Shown here: positions 24,921-33,344 of the stretch, piece after piece
How the letters are laid out: every line of letters starts with the position of its first letter
Numbering within the stretch: position 1 is the stretch's first letter
Assembly (NCBI GenBank): GCA_035249305.1
Contig: DATFGQ010000131.1
Coordinates: forward strand, 62,001-126,000
Direction: 5' to 3'
Origin: DASUNP01 sp035249305
GTDB taxonomy: Bacteria > Acidobacteriota > Blastocatellia > UBA7656
DNA length: 64,000 nt
Translations under genes and position numbers: made by a program
The notes under the pieces: model-generated
The model's input: only the letters and a program-made list of their open reading frames with translations
What the model was told of the DNA's origin: nothing
The model's database searches: none

Positions 24921-25031
24921 ACCGTGACAAGATCAGCGGGCGGTTAATTGTAATTTCAAATTCGAATTTGAGATTCAAAACAACTGCCCGCTGCTCACTT
25001 TCTTGTCACGGTTTACTGTTTACTTGTCACG
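24909..25031. repeat. Long imperfect inverted repeat with GTGACAAGTAAAC words
   Basis: The left side reads CGTGACAAGTAAACCGTGAC and continues to AGCGGGC; the right side is its reverse complement with small indels (GCCCGCT ... GTCACGGTTTACTGTTTACT). The centre contains the palindrome TCAAATTCGAATTTGA. It fills the gap between the phospholipase-like gene, whose stop it contains, and the sensor kinase. It is the same word family as 498-555. Confidence 0.82.
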
Positions 25032-25090
25032 ATCTTCTCGTGTAGAATCCGCCTGCCCTGCTCCTTAGGTTAAATCTTAGAGCATAAATC

Positions 25091-27346
25091 ATGACTGCCG
25101 AGCAGTTAACGCATAAGCCCGAAGTATTGCTTGACCCCCGCGGCCTGCGCGTCGCCGTCGGCTCGCGCGTGGCCTACCTGTTCGACCGTCCCGCCGACCG
25201 CACGCGCTTCGCGCGGTTCATCGCCGAAGGGCTTCGCGATGGCGATAAATGCATCATCGTCACCGATCGGCCGGGCAGGCAGGTGTTTTCAGAAGCGCTC
25301 GAAGCTTTAGGCGTCGCCGTCGCCGAACGCGAAGCCGACGCTTCGCTCGTCATCATTACGGCCGAAGTCTCCACGGAAGGGATGGAGGAGATGGCCCTGC
25401 CGCTGCTTAAGGACGGGCGCGCGCGGTTCCGCTTCATCCGCGCGATCAACGACACGGGCTGGATGAGCGGCGAAGGGTGGACGGCGCGCGATTTCCTCAG
25501 GCTGGAAGTCAAAGGGCATCTGCTGATGCAGCACCAGCCCTGCACGATCATCTGCCAGTACGACACGGCAAGGATCGACCGCAGGGGCCTCGAACAGATC
25601 ATCGCCGCGCACCAGTACACGGTCGCGGGCGCGGAGGTGGAGAAGAACCCTGACCGCCGCTCGCTCGGCCAGCTCATCTTCGACAGCATGGACGAGCAAC
25701 TGCGCGTCCTGACGCGATTGCAGAACCTGTCGCTCAACCTCACGGCCACGCACTCGCTCGACGAGAGGCTCGACTACATAATCGAGGCGGCCATGACGAT
25801 ATGCCGCGCCGACCGCGCCGCCATAAGTTATTTCGACGAGGCGGGCGAGCTGCGCATCATGCATCACCACGGCCTGTCGGAAGATTATCTCAACCGACGC
25901 CGGCTGACGCGCTCAGACCCGTCCATAGCCAGGATGATCGCTTCGCGCGAGCCGACGATAATCCAGGACATCGAGCAGCTCAAACATATCTCTACGAATT
26001 ACGAAAACTGGAAGCGGTCGGGCATCCGCGCCATAGTCACGCTGCCGCTGATCAGCGACGGCGAGGTCTTCGGCGCCATCAGCACAGGCTCGGGGACCGA
26101 GCACCACTTCACGCAGACAGAGATCGACGCGATGTCGATACTGGCGGCGCAGGCGAGCGCGGCGATCACCAACGCGCGATTGTTCGAGCAGTTGCACGAA
26201 GCGAGCCGCGCCAAGGACGACTTTCTCGCAAACCTCTCGCACGAGCTGAGAACGCCGCTCACGCCGATACTGGGCTGGATGCACATACTCAGGCCGCTTG
26301 CGGCGACCAGCCCGCTGCTGGCGCAAGGGCTCGAAACCATCGAGCGCAACGCGCGACAGCAGGCGGGGCTGATTAACGACCTGCTCGATTTGACGCGAAT
26401 CATAAGCGGGAAGATGGAGCTGGCGCGCTCGCCTAAGAGCCTCGACGCGCTCGTCGCGGCGAGCGTCGATCAGGTGCGCCAGCAGGCGGAGGCTCACCGG
26501 ATAAAGATAACCCAGAGCCTGCCGGCCGACTCCGTCATCTGCAACATAGACACCGTGCGCATACAACAGGTGCTGGCGAACCTGCTCAACAACGCCGTAA
26601 AATTCACGCCCGACGAAGGCGAGATAAGTATCACACTCTCCCTCGTCGATCGAGACGACAATGGTTACGACGCGCAGATCGAGGTGTCGGACACGGGCAT
26701 AGGGATCGCGCCGGAGTTTCTGCCGCACGTCTTCGACCGTTTCGCGCAGGCGCACGGCGGGATAAATCAGCACTACGGCGGGCTCGGGCTTGGCCTGGCG
26801 ATCACCCGCGCGATGGTCGAGATGCACGGCGGCCAGGTCGGAGCGCGGAGCGAAGGGCTGGGGCGCGGCAGCAGCTTCATCGTGAGGCTGCCCGGCGTGC
26901 GCGTCGCGGGCGGCGCGGGCGCGGAGCCTGTGATCTATGCTACGACCGAACAGGCCGCGCGCGAGCGGTTGGGTCTGCGCGTGCTGGTGGTGGAAGACTC
27001 ACTCGACACGCTCGACATGTTGAGGCTGTGGCTCGACTCGTACGGCTGCGAGGTGTTGGTGGCGACCGGCGGCGCGGAAGCCTTGAGGCTAGCCGCGGAC
27101 CGGCGGCTCGACCTGATAATCTCCGACATAGGGCTGCCTCAAATCGACGGCTACGAGCTGATTCGCATACTGCGAAATATGGCGGGCCTTGAGGGCGTGC
27201 CCGCAATCGCGCTGACCGGGTACGCGCGTGAAGAGGACCGCGAGCTTGCCCTGGCCGCGGGGTACGACGCACACCTGGCCAAACCGGCGGAGATACGAAG
27301 CCTGCTCACCCTGGTCAAGAAGCTCACGAAAAAACGCGAACAGTAG
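25091..27346 (+). CDS. MEDS-GAF hybrid sensor histidine kinase/response regulator
   Basis: 751 aa. The N-terminal 180 residues form a MEDS/DcmR-type sensory domain (YLFDRPADRTRFARFIAEGL, GWTARDFLRLE). A GAF domain follows (about 210-365), then HisKA with phosphoacceptor H384 (FLANLSHELRTPL), HATPase_c with the N box at N500-N501 and G boxes (DTGIGIA, GGLGLGL), and a C-terminal receiver with D679 and K731. MEDS domains are linked to sensing of one-carbon compounds in some methylotrophs and methanogens, but the ligand here is unknown. No transmembrane segment, so it is cytoplasmic. Its 3' end overlaps the convergent folK gene by 23 bp. Confidence 0.93.
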   Translation: MTAEQLTHKPEVLLDPRGLRVAVGSRVAYLFDRPADRTRFARFIAEGLRDGDKCIIVTDRPGRQVFSEALEALGVAVAEREADASLVIITAEVSTEGMEEMALPLLKDGRARFRFIRAINDTGWMSGEGWTARDFLRLEVKGHLLMQHQPCTIICQYDTARIDRRGLEQIIAAHQYTVAGAEVEKNPDRRSLGQLIFDSMDEQLRVLTRLQNLSLNLTATHSLDERLDYIIEAAMTICRADRAAISYFDEAGELRIMHHHGLSEDYLNRRRLTRSDPSIARMIASREPTIIQDIEQLKHISTNYENWKRSGIRAIVTLPLISDGEVFGAISTGSGTEHHFTQTEIDAMSILAAQASAAITNARLFEQLHEASRAKDDFLANLSHELRTPLTPILGWMHILRPLAATSPLLAQGLETIERNARQQAGLINDLLDLTRIISGKMELARSPKSLDALVAASVDQVRQQAEAHRIKITQSLPADSVICNIDTVRIQQVLANLLNNAVKFTPDEGEISITLSLVDRDDNGYDAQIEVSDTGIGIAPEFLPHVFDRFAQAHGGINQHYGGLGLGLAITRAMVEMHGGQVGARSEGLGRGSSFIVRLPGVRVAGGAGAEPVIYATTEQAARERLGLRVLVVEDSLDTLDMLRLWLDSYGCEVLVATGGAEALRLAADRRLDLIISDIGLPQIDGYELIRILRNMAGLEGVPAIALTGYAREEDRELALAAGYDAHLAKPAEIRSLLTLVKKLTKKREQ

Positions 27347-27857
27347 ATGAATCTTCGAGCGCGGCCAGAAGCTCGGCCATCGTCTTGCCGATCGCGGGGT
27401 GCTTTACGTCGGGCGCAATCTCCGCCATCGGCTCAAGCACAAAGCGGCGCAGGTGCATTCGAGGGTGCGGCGCCGTCATCCCCGCCTCGGACAGAACAAC
27501 ATCCCCGTACAACAGCAGGTCTATATCGATAAGGCGCGGCCCATCCTTCACACTCGGCCGGCGGCCCATCTCGCGCTCGATCCCGAGCAGGCTTTCGAGC
27601 AGCTCGGCGGGCTTGATCGACTGCTCGCTCTCAACCTCTATGACTTGATTGAGAAACCAGGGCTGATCGGCGTATCCGACCGGCTCCGTTTCATAAATCG
27701 ATGACGCGCGAGTTATCGTCAGCCCCAAACCCGCGATCCGCCGCGCGGCCTCTTTCAGGTTCGCTTCACGCTCGCCGAGGTTCGACCCTATTCCAAGGTA
27801 GATTCGCGGCGCGCGGTTGAGGTCGTCGTTTCGCATTTCTGTTTTAGAAGTTATCAT
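27324..27857 (-). CDS. folK: HPPK (folate biosynthesis)
   Basis: 177 aa (170 from an internal ATG at 27836). The enzyme transfers pyrophosphate from ATP to 6-hydroxymethyl-dihydropterin. Signatures: YLGIGSNLGEREANL at the N-terminus, SSIYETEPVG, FLNQVIEVE, and the ATP/Mg loop GPRLIDIDLLLYGD followed by PHPRMHLRRFVLEP. It is alone here, divergent from the rRNA methyltransferase gene, with no other folate genes nearby. Confidence 0.96.
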   Translation of the reverse strand: MITSKTEMRNDDLNRAPRIYLGIGSNLGEREANLKEAARRIAGLGLTITRASSIYETEPVGYADQPWFLNQVIEVESEQSIKPAELLESLLGIEREMGRRPSVKDGPRLIDIDLLLYGDVVLSEAGMTAPHPRMHLRRFVLEPMAEIAPDVKHPAIGKTMAELLAALEDSSTVRVFS

Positions 27858-27871
27858 AGTTGCTTGAAGTC

Positions 27872-29035
27872 ATGGCGGCAACGATCAAGATAAACAAGCG
27901 GGCGGCTGAGCGAATACGCGCGCGACATTGCTGGATATACCGCAGCGACGTTTTAGAAAACGACGGAGCGCGCGGCGGGCAAGTCGTCCGCGTATCAGAC
28001 GCGCGCGGCCGCGTCCTGGGTTCTGCGCTTTACAGCTCCGATTCTCAAATCGCGCTTAGAATGATTTCGTTAGTCGACTCCGCGATCGATCGCGACTTCT
28101 GGCTGGCGCGGCTGGCCGCCGCCGAGCAGTTGCGCAGCCGCGTCGTGAGCGACACGACGGCCTACCGCCTGGTCTATGGCGAGAGCGACCTGCTGCCTTC
28201 GCTCATCATCGATCGCTTCAACGATTGCTTCGTCATTCAAACGCTGTCGCAGGGCATGGACGCGCTGAAGCAGATGTGGGTAGAGCTGATAGTCGACCGC
28301 TACGGCCCGCGCGCTATCGTCGAGCGCAACGAAGCGCGGGTGCGCGACCTTGAAGGTTTGCCGCGGCTCGCGGGCGTGGTCTACGGCAAGGACCCAGGCG
28401 AGATCGTTATCGAAGAGGGCGGTGTGAGGTTCGCCGTCAACCTGATCGAGGGCCAGAAGACCGGCGCCTTTCTGGATCAGCGCGAGAACCGTGTGGCGGC
28501 CGAAAGCTACGGGCGGGGCCGCGCGCTCGACTGCTTCACCTTCCAGGGAGGCTTCGCGCTCCATCTCGCGCGCAGCGCCGATCGAGTCCTTGCCATAGAC
28601 GTGTCGGCGCAGGCGATAAAGCAGGCGGAGCGAAACCGCGAGCTTAACGACGCGGCCGACGTGGAGTTCGTAGAGGGAAACGTATTTGATCTGCTGCGTG
28701 AGATGGACGAGCGCGGCGAGCGGTTTGACGTGATAAACCTCGACCCGCCCGCTTTCGCCAAGAACCGCGCGGCTGTCGCCGGGGCCTTGCGCGGCTACAA
28801 AGAGATCAACCTGCGCGCAATGAGGTTGCTTGAGCCGGGCGGCATACTCATCACTTCGACCTGTTCGTATCACATGAGCGAAGAGGCGTTCTTAAACGTG
28901 ATCGCCGACGCGGGCGCGGACGCGGGACGCGCCGTCCAGGTGATAGAAAAACGCATGCAATCGCGCGATCACCCCGTCTTGATCTCCATGCCCGAGACCT
29001 ACTATCTGAAATGCATGATCCTGCGCGTCGAATGA
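27872..29035 (+). CDS. RlmI-family rRNA large subunit methyltransferase
   Basis: 387 aa from the ATG at 27872; an in-frame TTG at 27860 would add four residues. An N-terminal PUA-type RNA-binding domain (KRAAERIRARHCWIYRSDV, VVRVSDARGRVLGSALYS) is followed by an EEHEE-like middle and a Rossmann methyltransferase: ALDCFTFQGGFALHLAR, AIDVSAQAIKQAERN, NLDPPAFAKN and TSTCSYHMSEE with the putative catalytic Cys. E. coli RlmI makes m5C1962 in 23S rRNA; the same or a related target is likely. Confidence 0.92.
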   Translation: MAATIKINKRAAERIRARHCWIYRSDVLENDGARGGQVVRVSDARGRVLGSALYSSDSQIALRMISLVDSAIDRDFWLARLAAAEQLRSRVVSDTTAYRLVYGESDLLPSLIIDRFNDCFVIQTLSQGMDALKQMWVELIVDRYGPRAIVERNEARVRDLEGLPRLAGVVYGKDPGEIVIEEGGVRFAVNLIEGQKTGAFLDQRENRVAAESYGRGRALDCFTFQGGFALHLARSADRVLAIDVSAQAIKQAERNRELNDAADVEFVEGNVFDLLREMDERGERFDVINLDPPAFAKNRAAVAGALRGYKEINLRAMRLLEPGGILITSTCSYHMSEEAFLNVIADAGADAGRAVQVIEKRMQSRDHPVLISMPETYYLKCMILRVE

Positions 29036-29411
29036 AGAAATATTGATTGCATCAAAGATTACATGGCAGTAGAATGTGGCCGGATATTTCTGATAGTCAG
29101 GGGCCCGGGTCAAAGGTCTTGCCAGGAAAGCGCTTTCGCCTGTAGCGGTTTGATAGCCTGCGAACTCTCACTCAATAGCCTCTCGAGAAAAGGCGAACCG
29201 AGTTTTTCAACGCCTGGGTATCCTTCGGACCTGTCACGAGCATATCGCGGCGGTCCTGTAAATCCGACGGGCCGGTGTTCATCATAACGTTGCCTGGAAA
29301 CTGGGACTGCCGCTCAACGGCCTTAGCCCATCCGGCTTCCGGGCGCATGCCGCCTCGTCGAGCGCCACTCAGGTTGCGAACTACGGTCAAGGGTTTTACT
29401 GGGAGAAAAAG
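29036..29411. other. Gene-free region before the SIR2/nSTAND operon
   Basis: 376 bp with no coding frame of credible composition and no tRNA or attachment-site structure recognised. It should hold the promoter of the SIR2/nSTAND operon, but no clear -35/-10 pair was found. Confidence 0.4.
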
Positions 29412-30599
29412 ATGGCCGGTACAAAGATAAAAGAGGATCACTGGGGTGCGATCATTAAACGCATTGACAAGGGCCGGTGCGTGCCGTTCCTCGGGGCCGG
29501 AGTCAACGTAAGCAGCAAGGTCCATAACTATGACGGGCTTCTCCTTGGAACTCAAGTCGCATTGAGCCTCGTCGTGAGGATGCTCCATTTGAGCGGGGCG
29601 GAATCGTCGAACCTGGAGAACGCGATAAGGCGACAGAGCCTGGACCAGTACAGGGGTCGCACACAGGCCGCGCTCAAGGCGCTCGAAGAAGACCTGCAAG
29701 CGCTGTTAGACAAGGCCACGCGCGTGCTGAACAACGAGCTGCCCGCCGGCCAGGCCCAGATCGATAAAGACCACTTCATGACCATCCTCCGGTCGATACT
29801 CCCGGACGACGTTGAAGACAACCTCGCCCACATCATCATTCATCAAGAGCTGAATGAGTACAAGGACCTGACCAACGTGTCGCTCCTGAATCTGGCGCGC
29901 GTAGCTCAGTACATACGTTACAGAGTCGATTTCACCGAGCTGATAGATCATCTGAGGAACATTTTGCCCGACGACGCGCGGGAGCCTTCCCCGCTGCTTA
30001 GGACCCTGGCCCGCCTGCCTTTCGGGCTTATAGTGACCACCAATTACGACCGCCTGATGGAGCGCGCCCTTGAGGAAGCGGGCAGGAAGGAGGTTTACTC
30101 GCTCCACCAGCCGACCAAGGGCTTCAGCCCCGCCCAGCAGGCGAGGATACCGGACGAGCTTGCGGATTTCCAGACCGCGATCAAGGAGAAGAACGGCGTC
30201 GTACTTTACAAGATACATGGCACGTTCGCCGGGGATAAGGAGAGCGACCAGTCGCACATCATCATCACGGAAGAAGACTACATAGACTTTCTCAACATCA
30301 TCGGGAGAGAGAACGTCGGCATACCGAATACTGTGAAGGCCACGATGGTCAATTCGACCCTGTTATTCCTTGGCTACAGCCTGGAGGATTGGGATTTTCG
30401 GACCATATACAAAGGCTTGATCGAAAGCCTCCCGGACCACCAGCAGCGCATATCGTTCGCCATACAGAAAGACCCGCCCGAGTTCTGGGAGAATTTCTGG
30501 CAGGACAAAAAGGTCGTGATCTATAACGTCGACCTATACGAGTTCGCGGCGGAGCTCGAAGAGCGCTACGAGAACTACAAAACAAAGGGCCGGGTATGA
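29412..30599 (+). CDS. Stand-alone SIR2-like domain protein (putative NADase effector)
   Basis: 395 aa. The Rossmann-type SIR2 features are clear: PFLGAGVN with GAG at 28-30, IVTTNYDRLMERA with N211 and D213, YKIHG with H269, TEEDYIDFL and the closing LLFLGYSLEDWDFR. This is the bacterial SIR2_2-like class; relatives in defence systems cleave NAD to halt infected cells, whereas deacetylase activity is less likely. Residues about 50-195 form a helical insertion that could gate the active site. GGGAG precedes the ATG. Its stop overlaps the next start by 4 bp, so it is made together with the nSTAND-SIR2 protein. Upstream is 376 bp of gene-free DNA. Confidence 0.88.
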   Translation: MAGTKIKEDHWGAIIKRIDKGRCVPFLGAGVNVSSKVHNYDGLLLGTQVALSLVVRMLHLSGAESSNLENAIRRQSLDQYRGRTQAALKALEEDLQALLDKATRVLNNELPAGQAQIDKDHFMTILRSILPDDVEDNLAHIIIHQELNEYKDLTNVSLLNLARVAQYIRYRVDFTELIDHLRNILPDDAREPSPLLRTLARLPFGLIVTTNYDRLMERALEEAGRKEVYSLHQPTKGFSPAQQARIPDELADFQTAIKEKNGVVLYKIHGTFAGDKESDQSHIIITEEDYIDFLNIIGRENVGIPNTVKATMVNSTLLFLGYSLEDWDFRTIYKGLIESLPDHQQRISFAIQKDPPEFWENFWQDKKVVIYNVDLYEFAAELEERYENYKTKGRV

Positions 30600-33322
30600 C
30601 GCAAGGAATTGAGACCCTCAGCAAGTCGCCATACAAGTTTCTCGACGCGTACGAAGCGCCGGACCGCGGCATCTTCTTCGGGCGCGAGAGGGAGACTTAC
30701 ATCCTGCTGTCGGACATCGTCGTCCGCCGGCTCGTGGTGTTGTTCGCCAAGACGGGCACGGGCAAGACATCGCTGATAAACGCGGGCGTGCGGCCCGAGC
30801 TTAGTGACAGAGACTACGCGACCTTCTTCGTAAGGGTCCGCAAAGACGCCGACACCGCCACGGTGGTAAGGAAAGAGCTGGACGACCAGTTCAAGCCGCG
30901 GGTCAGAAAAGACCCTTACGAAGGGCTCAGGGCCACGCCCGAGTCCAGGGAGAAGTTCAAGAGCTTAGGGCTCGCCGTCGACTCGGGGCAGTCGCACTTG
31001 CGCCGCCCCGCGCTCGCCACGAAATTCGAAGAGATCTCGCGGTCGCTCGAAAAGCCGATAGTCATATTCTTCGATCAGTTCGAAGAGTTCTTTGTCTACG
31101 CGCGCAAGATGGCCGACGACAGGGGGGGCGAGTTCATCGCCGAGGTCGCCACGGCGTACAACAAGAACGGCTCGGGCGTCCACTTCGTCTTCTCTATGCG
31201 CGAGGAGTTCTTCTACGAGATGGAGGCGTTTCGCACGCAGATCCCGATCATATTTCACAGCGAGTCGAACCTGCGCCTCTACTGGTTCGATAAGGAGCAG
31301 GCGCGCAAGGCGATAGTGTCGCCAGCGAAGGCCTACGGCGTCGAGATAGAGAAGGACCTTGTCGAGAAGCTCTTGACCGATCTGAGCGAAGACGGCTTGA
31401 TCGAGCCGACACAGCTCCAGATAGTCTGCGACACGCTCTGGGGCAAGGTGACGGACAAACGCATAAAGCTGAGCGACTACCTCAGCTTCGGGGCTCAGGG
31501 GGGGCGGCAGGCCGCCAGGCAGATACTCAACCAGAGGATGGAGGAGGAGTTCTATAAGATCGATGATGAGGAGCAGTTGAGGCTGTTAGAGGGCCTGCTG
31601 CCCAAGCTCAGCACGGAGCAGAACACCAAGAGGATACGCGATTGCGAGAACCTCCTTGAGGAGCTTAAGACAGACACGGACTCGCTGGACAGACTCGTCG
31701 ACCGGCTGACCGAAGCCAGGCTGGTCAAGCGCACGGTCCGCGATGAGATAGAGTTCATCGAGCTGACACATGATTATCTGGTGAAGAGCCTTGACGACCT
31801 GCTGCTGAGGGTCAAGAGCATCTGGCCGCGCAAGCTGTTGAGTTCATCCCTCGATCGATACAGGCAAACGGGCGAGTTCATGAAGCCTGAACACCTCCGG
31901 CAGGTCACCAAGCGCGTCCGCCTGTTGCGACTCAAGAGCGAAGAGGTGGAGTTCCTTTTCCGCTCGGCCCTGGAGGGCGAGGTCGATTTAGGTCTGATGC
32001 GGCTGTGGTTCGAGCAGGCCTCAAAGTTCGAGCGGCCCCCCGAAGGCAGCGAGGCCATCAAGGTATGGGAGATCCTGCGCGAGAGCATCACGGGGCCGGC
32101 CGGCGTTAAGAAGCCTTACGTCATAGACCTTCTCGCGGAGCTACAGACCGGCGACGCCTTCGGCCTTTTGAAGGAGGCGATGGCCAACGACGGGCTCTCC
32201 TCGTTCGTCATCGACGCGCTCGGGCGTAACGGCACGATCGAGGCCGTCAAGATTCTTGAGAAGGCGCTCTCGCAGGAGTCTGTCTCGGCCCAGGCTCAGG
32301 GCGCATTGTCGTGGCTTTCGCTTTCGAAGAAGAATATCGACGTCGCGACCGAGGCTCACCGCGTCCTGGAGGCGTTTCTCGAGATTCGGGCTCGACAGGA
32401 GCCCGAGCGACAGCCCGGCGACGTTGAGCCTGCCATCAATCGCATAGCCATCAGCGCGGGCCGCACGCCGCCGTTCGAGCTTATTTACGAGAAGCTACAG
32501 CGGGGAAGGGTCATCCCGTTTCTGGGCTTCGGGGCTTCGACGGGCGCGGGCTCGACGCTGATGGACGAAGTCAGACGCCGGCTCGTAGAGGCGACGGACC
32601 TTCCCGAAGCCCCCTCGCTTGAGATCGGCTGCCTGGCCAAGTACTACGCGGTGACGGAAGGGTACGCCGCGCTCTACAAACAGATCCGCAGCGTCTTCGA
32701 CAAGGACTACCCGCCGACCAAGCTCCACACAATGCTTGCGCAAATACCGACGCCGCTGCTTATCGTCACGACCAATTATGACGACGTGATAGAGAGGGCT
32801 TTCAGCGATGCCGGCCGCGAGTTCGACGTCGTAATACACACGACGGCCCCGGAGCTTAGCAATGACGTTTTGTGGCGGCCTCACGGCTCCAAGCCCGTGT
32901 TCACCAGCCCGAGCAGGCTCGACATAGATTTGGAGAGGGTGACGGTCATATACAAAATGCATGGCTCGGTCAGCAGAAGCGATCCGGCGGGCGACCAGTA
33001 CGTAATCACCGAAGATGATTTCGTCCAGTTCCTGCTCCGGATGGCGAGGAACAAGGCCGTGCCGGCGGCGCTCGCCGAGTCATTTCGTAGGCGCCACTTC
33101 CTCTTCCTCGGCTACCGTTTGCGAGACTGGCACATACGCGTCGTCTTAAGCCACATAGATAAAGAGCTGCGCCGGCTCAAGGGGATAAAATCGTGGTCTA
33201 TCCAGGACACGCCGACGCAGCTCGAAGAGGTCTTCTGGCAGGAGCGGGGCGTGGAGTTGTACTCGATGGCGCTTGACGAATTCGTGACACGACTCATCGA
33301 GAATGAAAGGCGGTCGGGCTAG
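30596..33322 (+). CDS. nSTAND-type NTPase fused to a SIR2-like domain
   Basis: 908 aa. The N-terminal half is an nSTAND1-like NTPase: SPYKFLDAYEAPDRGIFFGR (the entry motif), Walker A AKTGTGKTS with K57, Walker B VIFFDQFEEFF with D160, FSMREEFF sensor region and winged-helix segment EFIELTHDYLVKSL. A helical, HEAT-like region (about 500-600) links to a second SIR2-like domain (about 624-905): PFLGFGASTG with GFG instead of GAG at 644-646, VTTNYDDVIERA (N727, D729), YKMHGS (H789), ITEDDFVQFL and FLFLGYRLRDWHIR. The C-terminal domain is the expected effector; NTP-driven oligomerisation would activate it. It is translationally coupled to the stand-alone SIR2 gene before it. Confidence 0.87.
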   Translation: MTQGIETLSKSPYKFLDAYEAPDRGIFFGRERETYILLSDIVVRRLVVLFAKTGTGKTSLINAGVRPELSDRDYATFFVRVRKDADTATVVRKELDDQFKPRVRKDPYEGLRATPESREKFKSLGLAVDSGQSHLRRPALATKFEEISRSLEKPIVIFFDQFEEFFVYARKMADDRGGEFIAEVATAYNKNGSGVHFVFSMREEFFYEMEAFRTQIPIIFHSESNLRLYWFDKEQARKAIVSPAKAYGVEIEKDLVEKLLTDLSEDGLIEPTQLQIVCDTLWGKVTDKRIKLSDYLSFGAQGGRQAARQILNQRMEEEFYKIDDEEQLRLLEGLLPKLSTEQNTKRIRDCENLLEELKTDTDSLDRLVDRLTEARLVKRTVRDEIEFIELTHDYLVKSLDDLLLRVKSIWPRKLLSSSLDRYRQTGEFMKPEHLRQVTKRVRLLRLKSEEVEFLFRSALEGEVDLGLMRLWFEQASKFERPPEGSEAIKVWEILRESITGPAGVKKPYVIDLLAELQTGDAFGLLKEAMANDGLSSFVIDALGRNGTIEAVKILEKALSQESVSAQAQGALSWLSLSKKNIDVATEAHRVLEAFLEIRARQEPERQPGDVEPAINRIAISAGRTPPFELIYEKLQRGRVIPFLGFGASTGAGSTLMDEVRRRLVEATDLPEAPSLEIGCLAKYYAVTEGYAALYKQIRSVFDKDYPPTKLHTMLAQIPTPLLIVTTNYDDVIERAFSDAGREFDVVIHTTAPELSNDVLWRPHGSKPVFTSPSRLDIDLERVTVIYKMHGSVSRSDPAGDQYVITEDDFVQFLLRMARNKAVPAALAESFRRRHFLFLGYRLRDWHIRVVLSHIDKELRRLKGIKSWSIQDTPTQLEEVFWQERGVELYSMALDEFVTRLIENERRSG

Positions 33323-33344
33323 CCCGACGGCTTTAAGGAGCATT

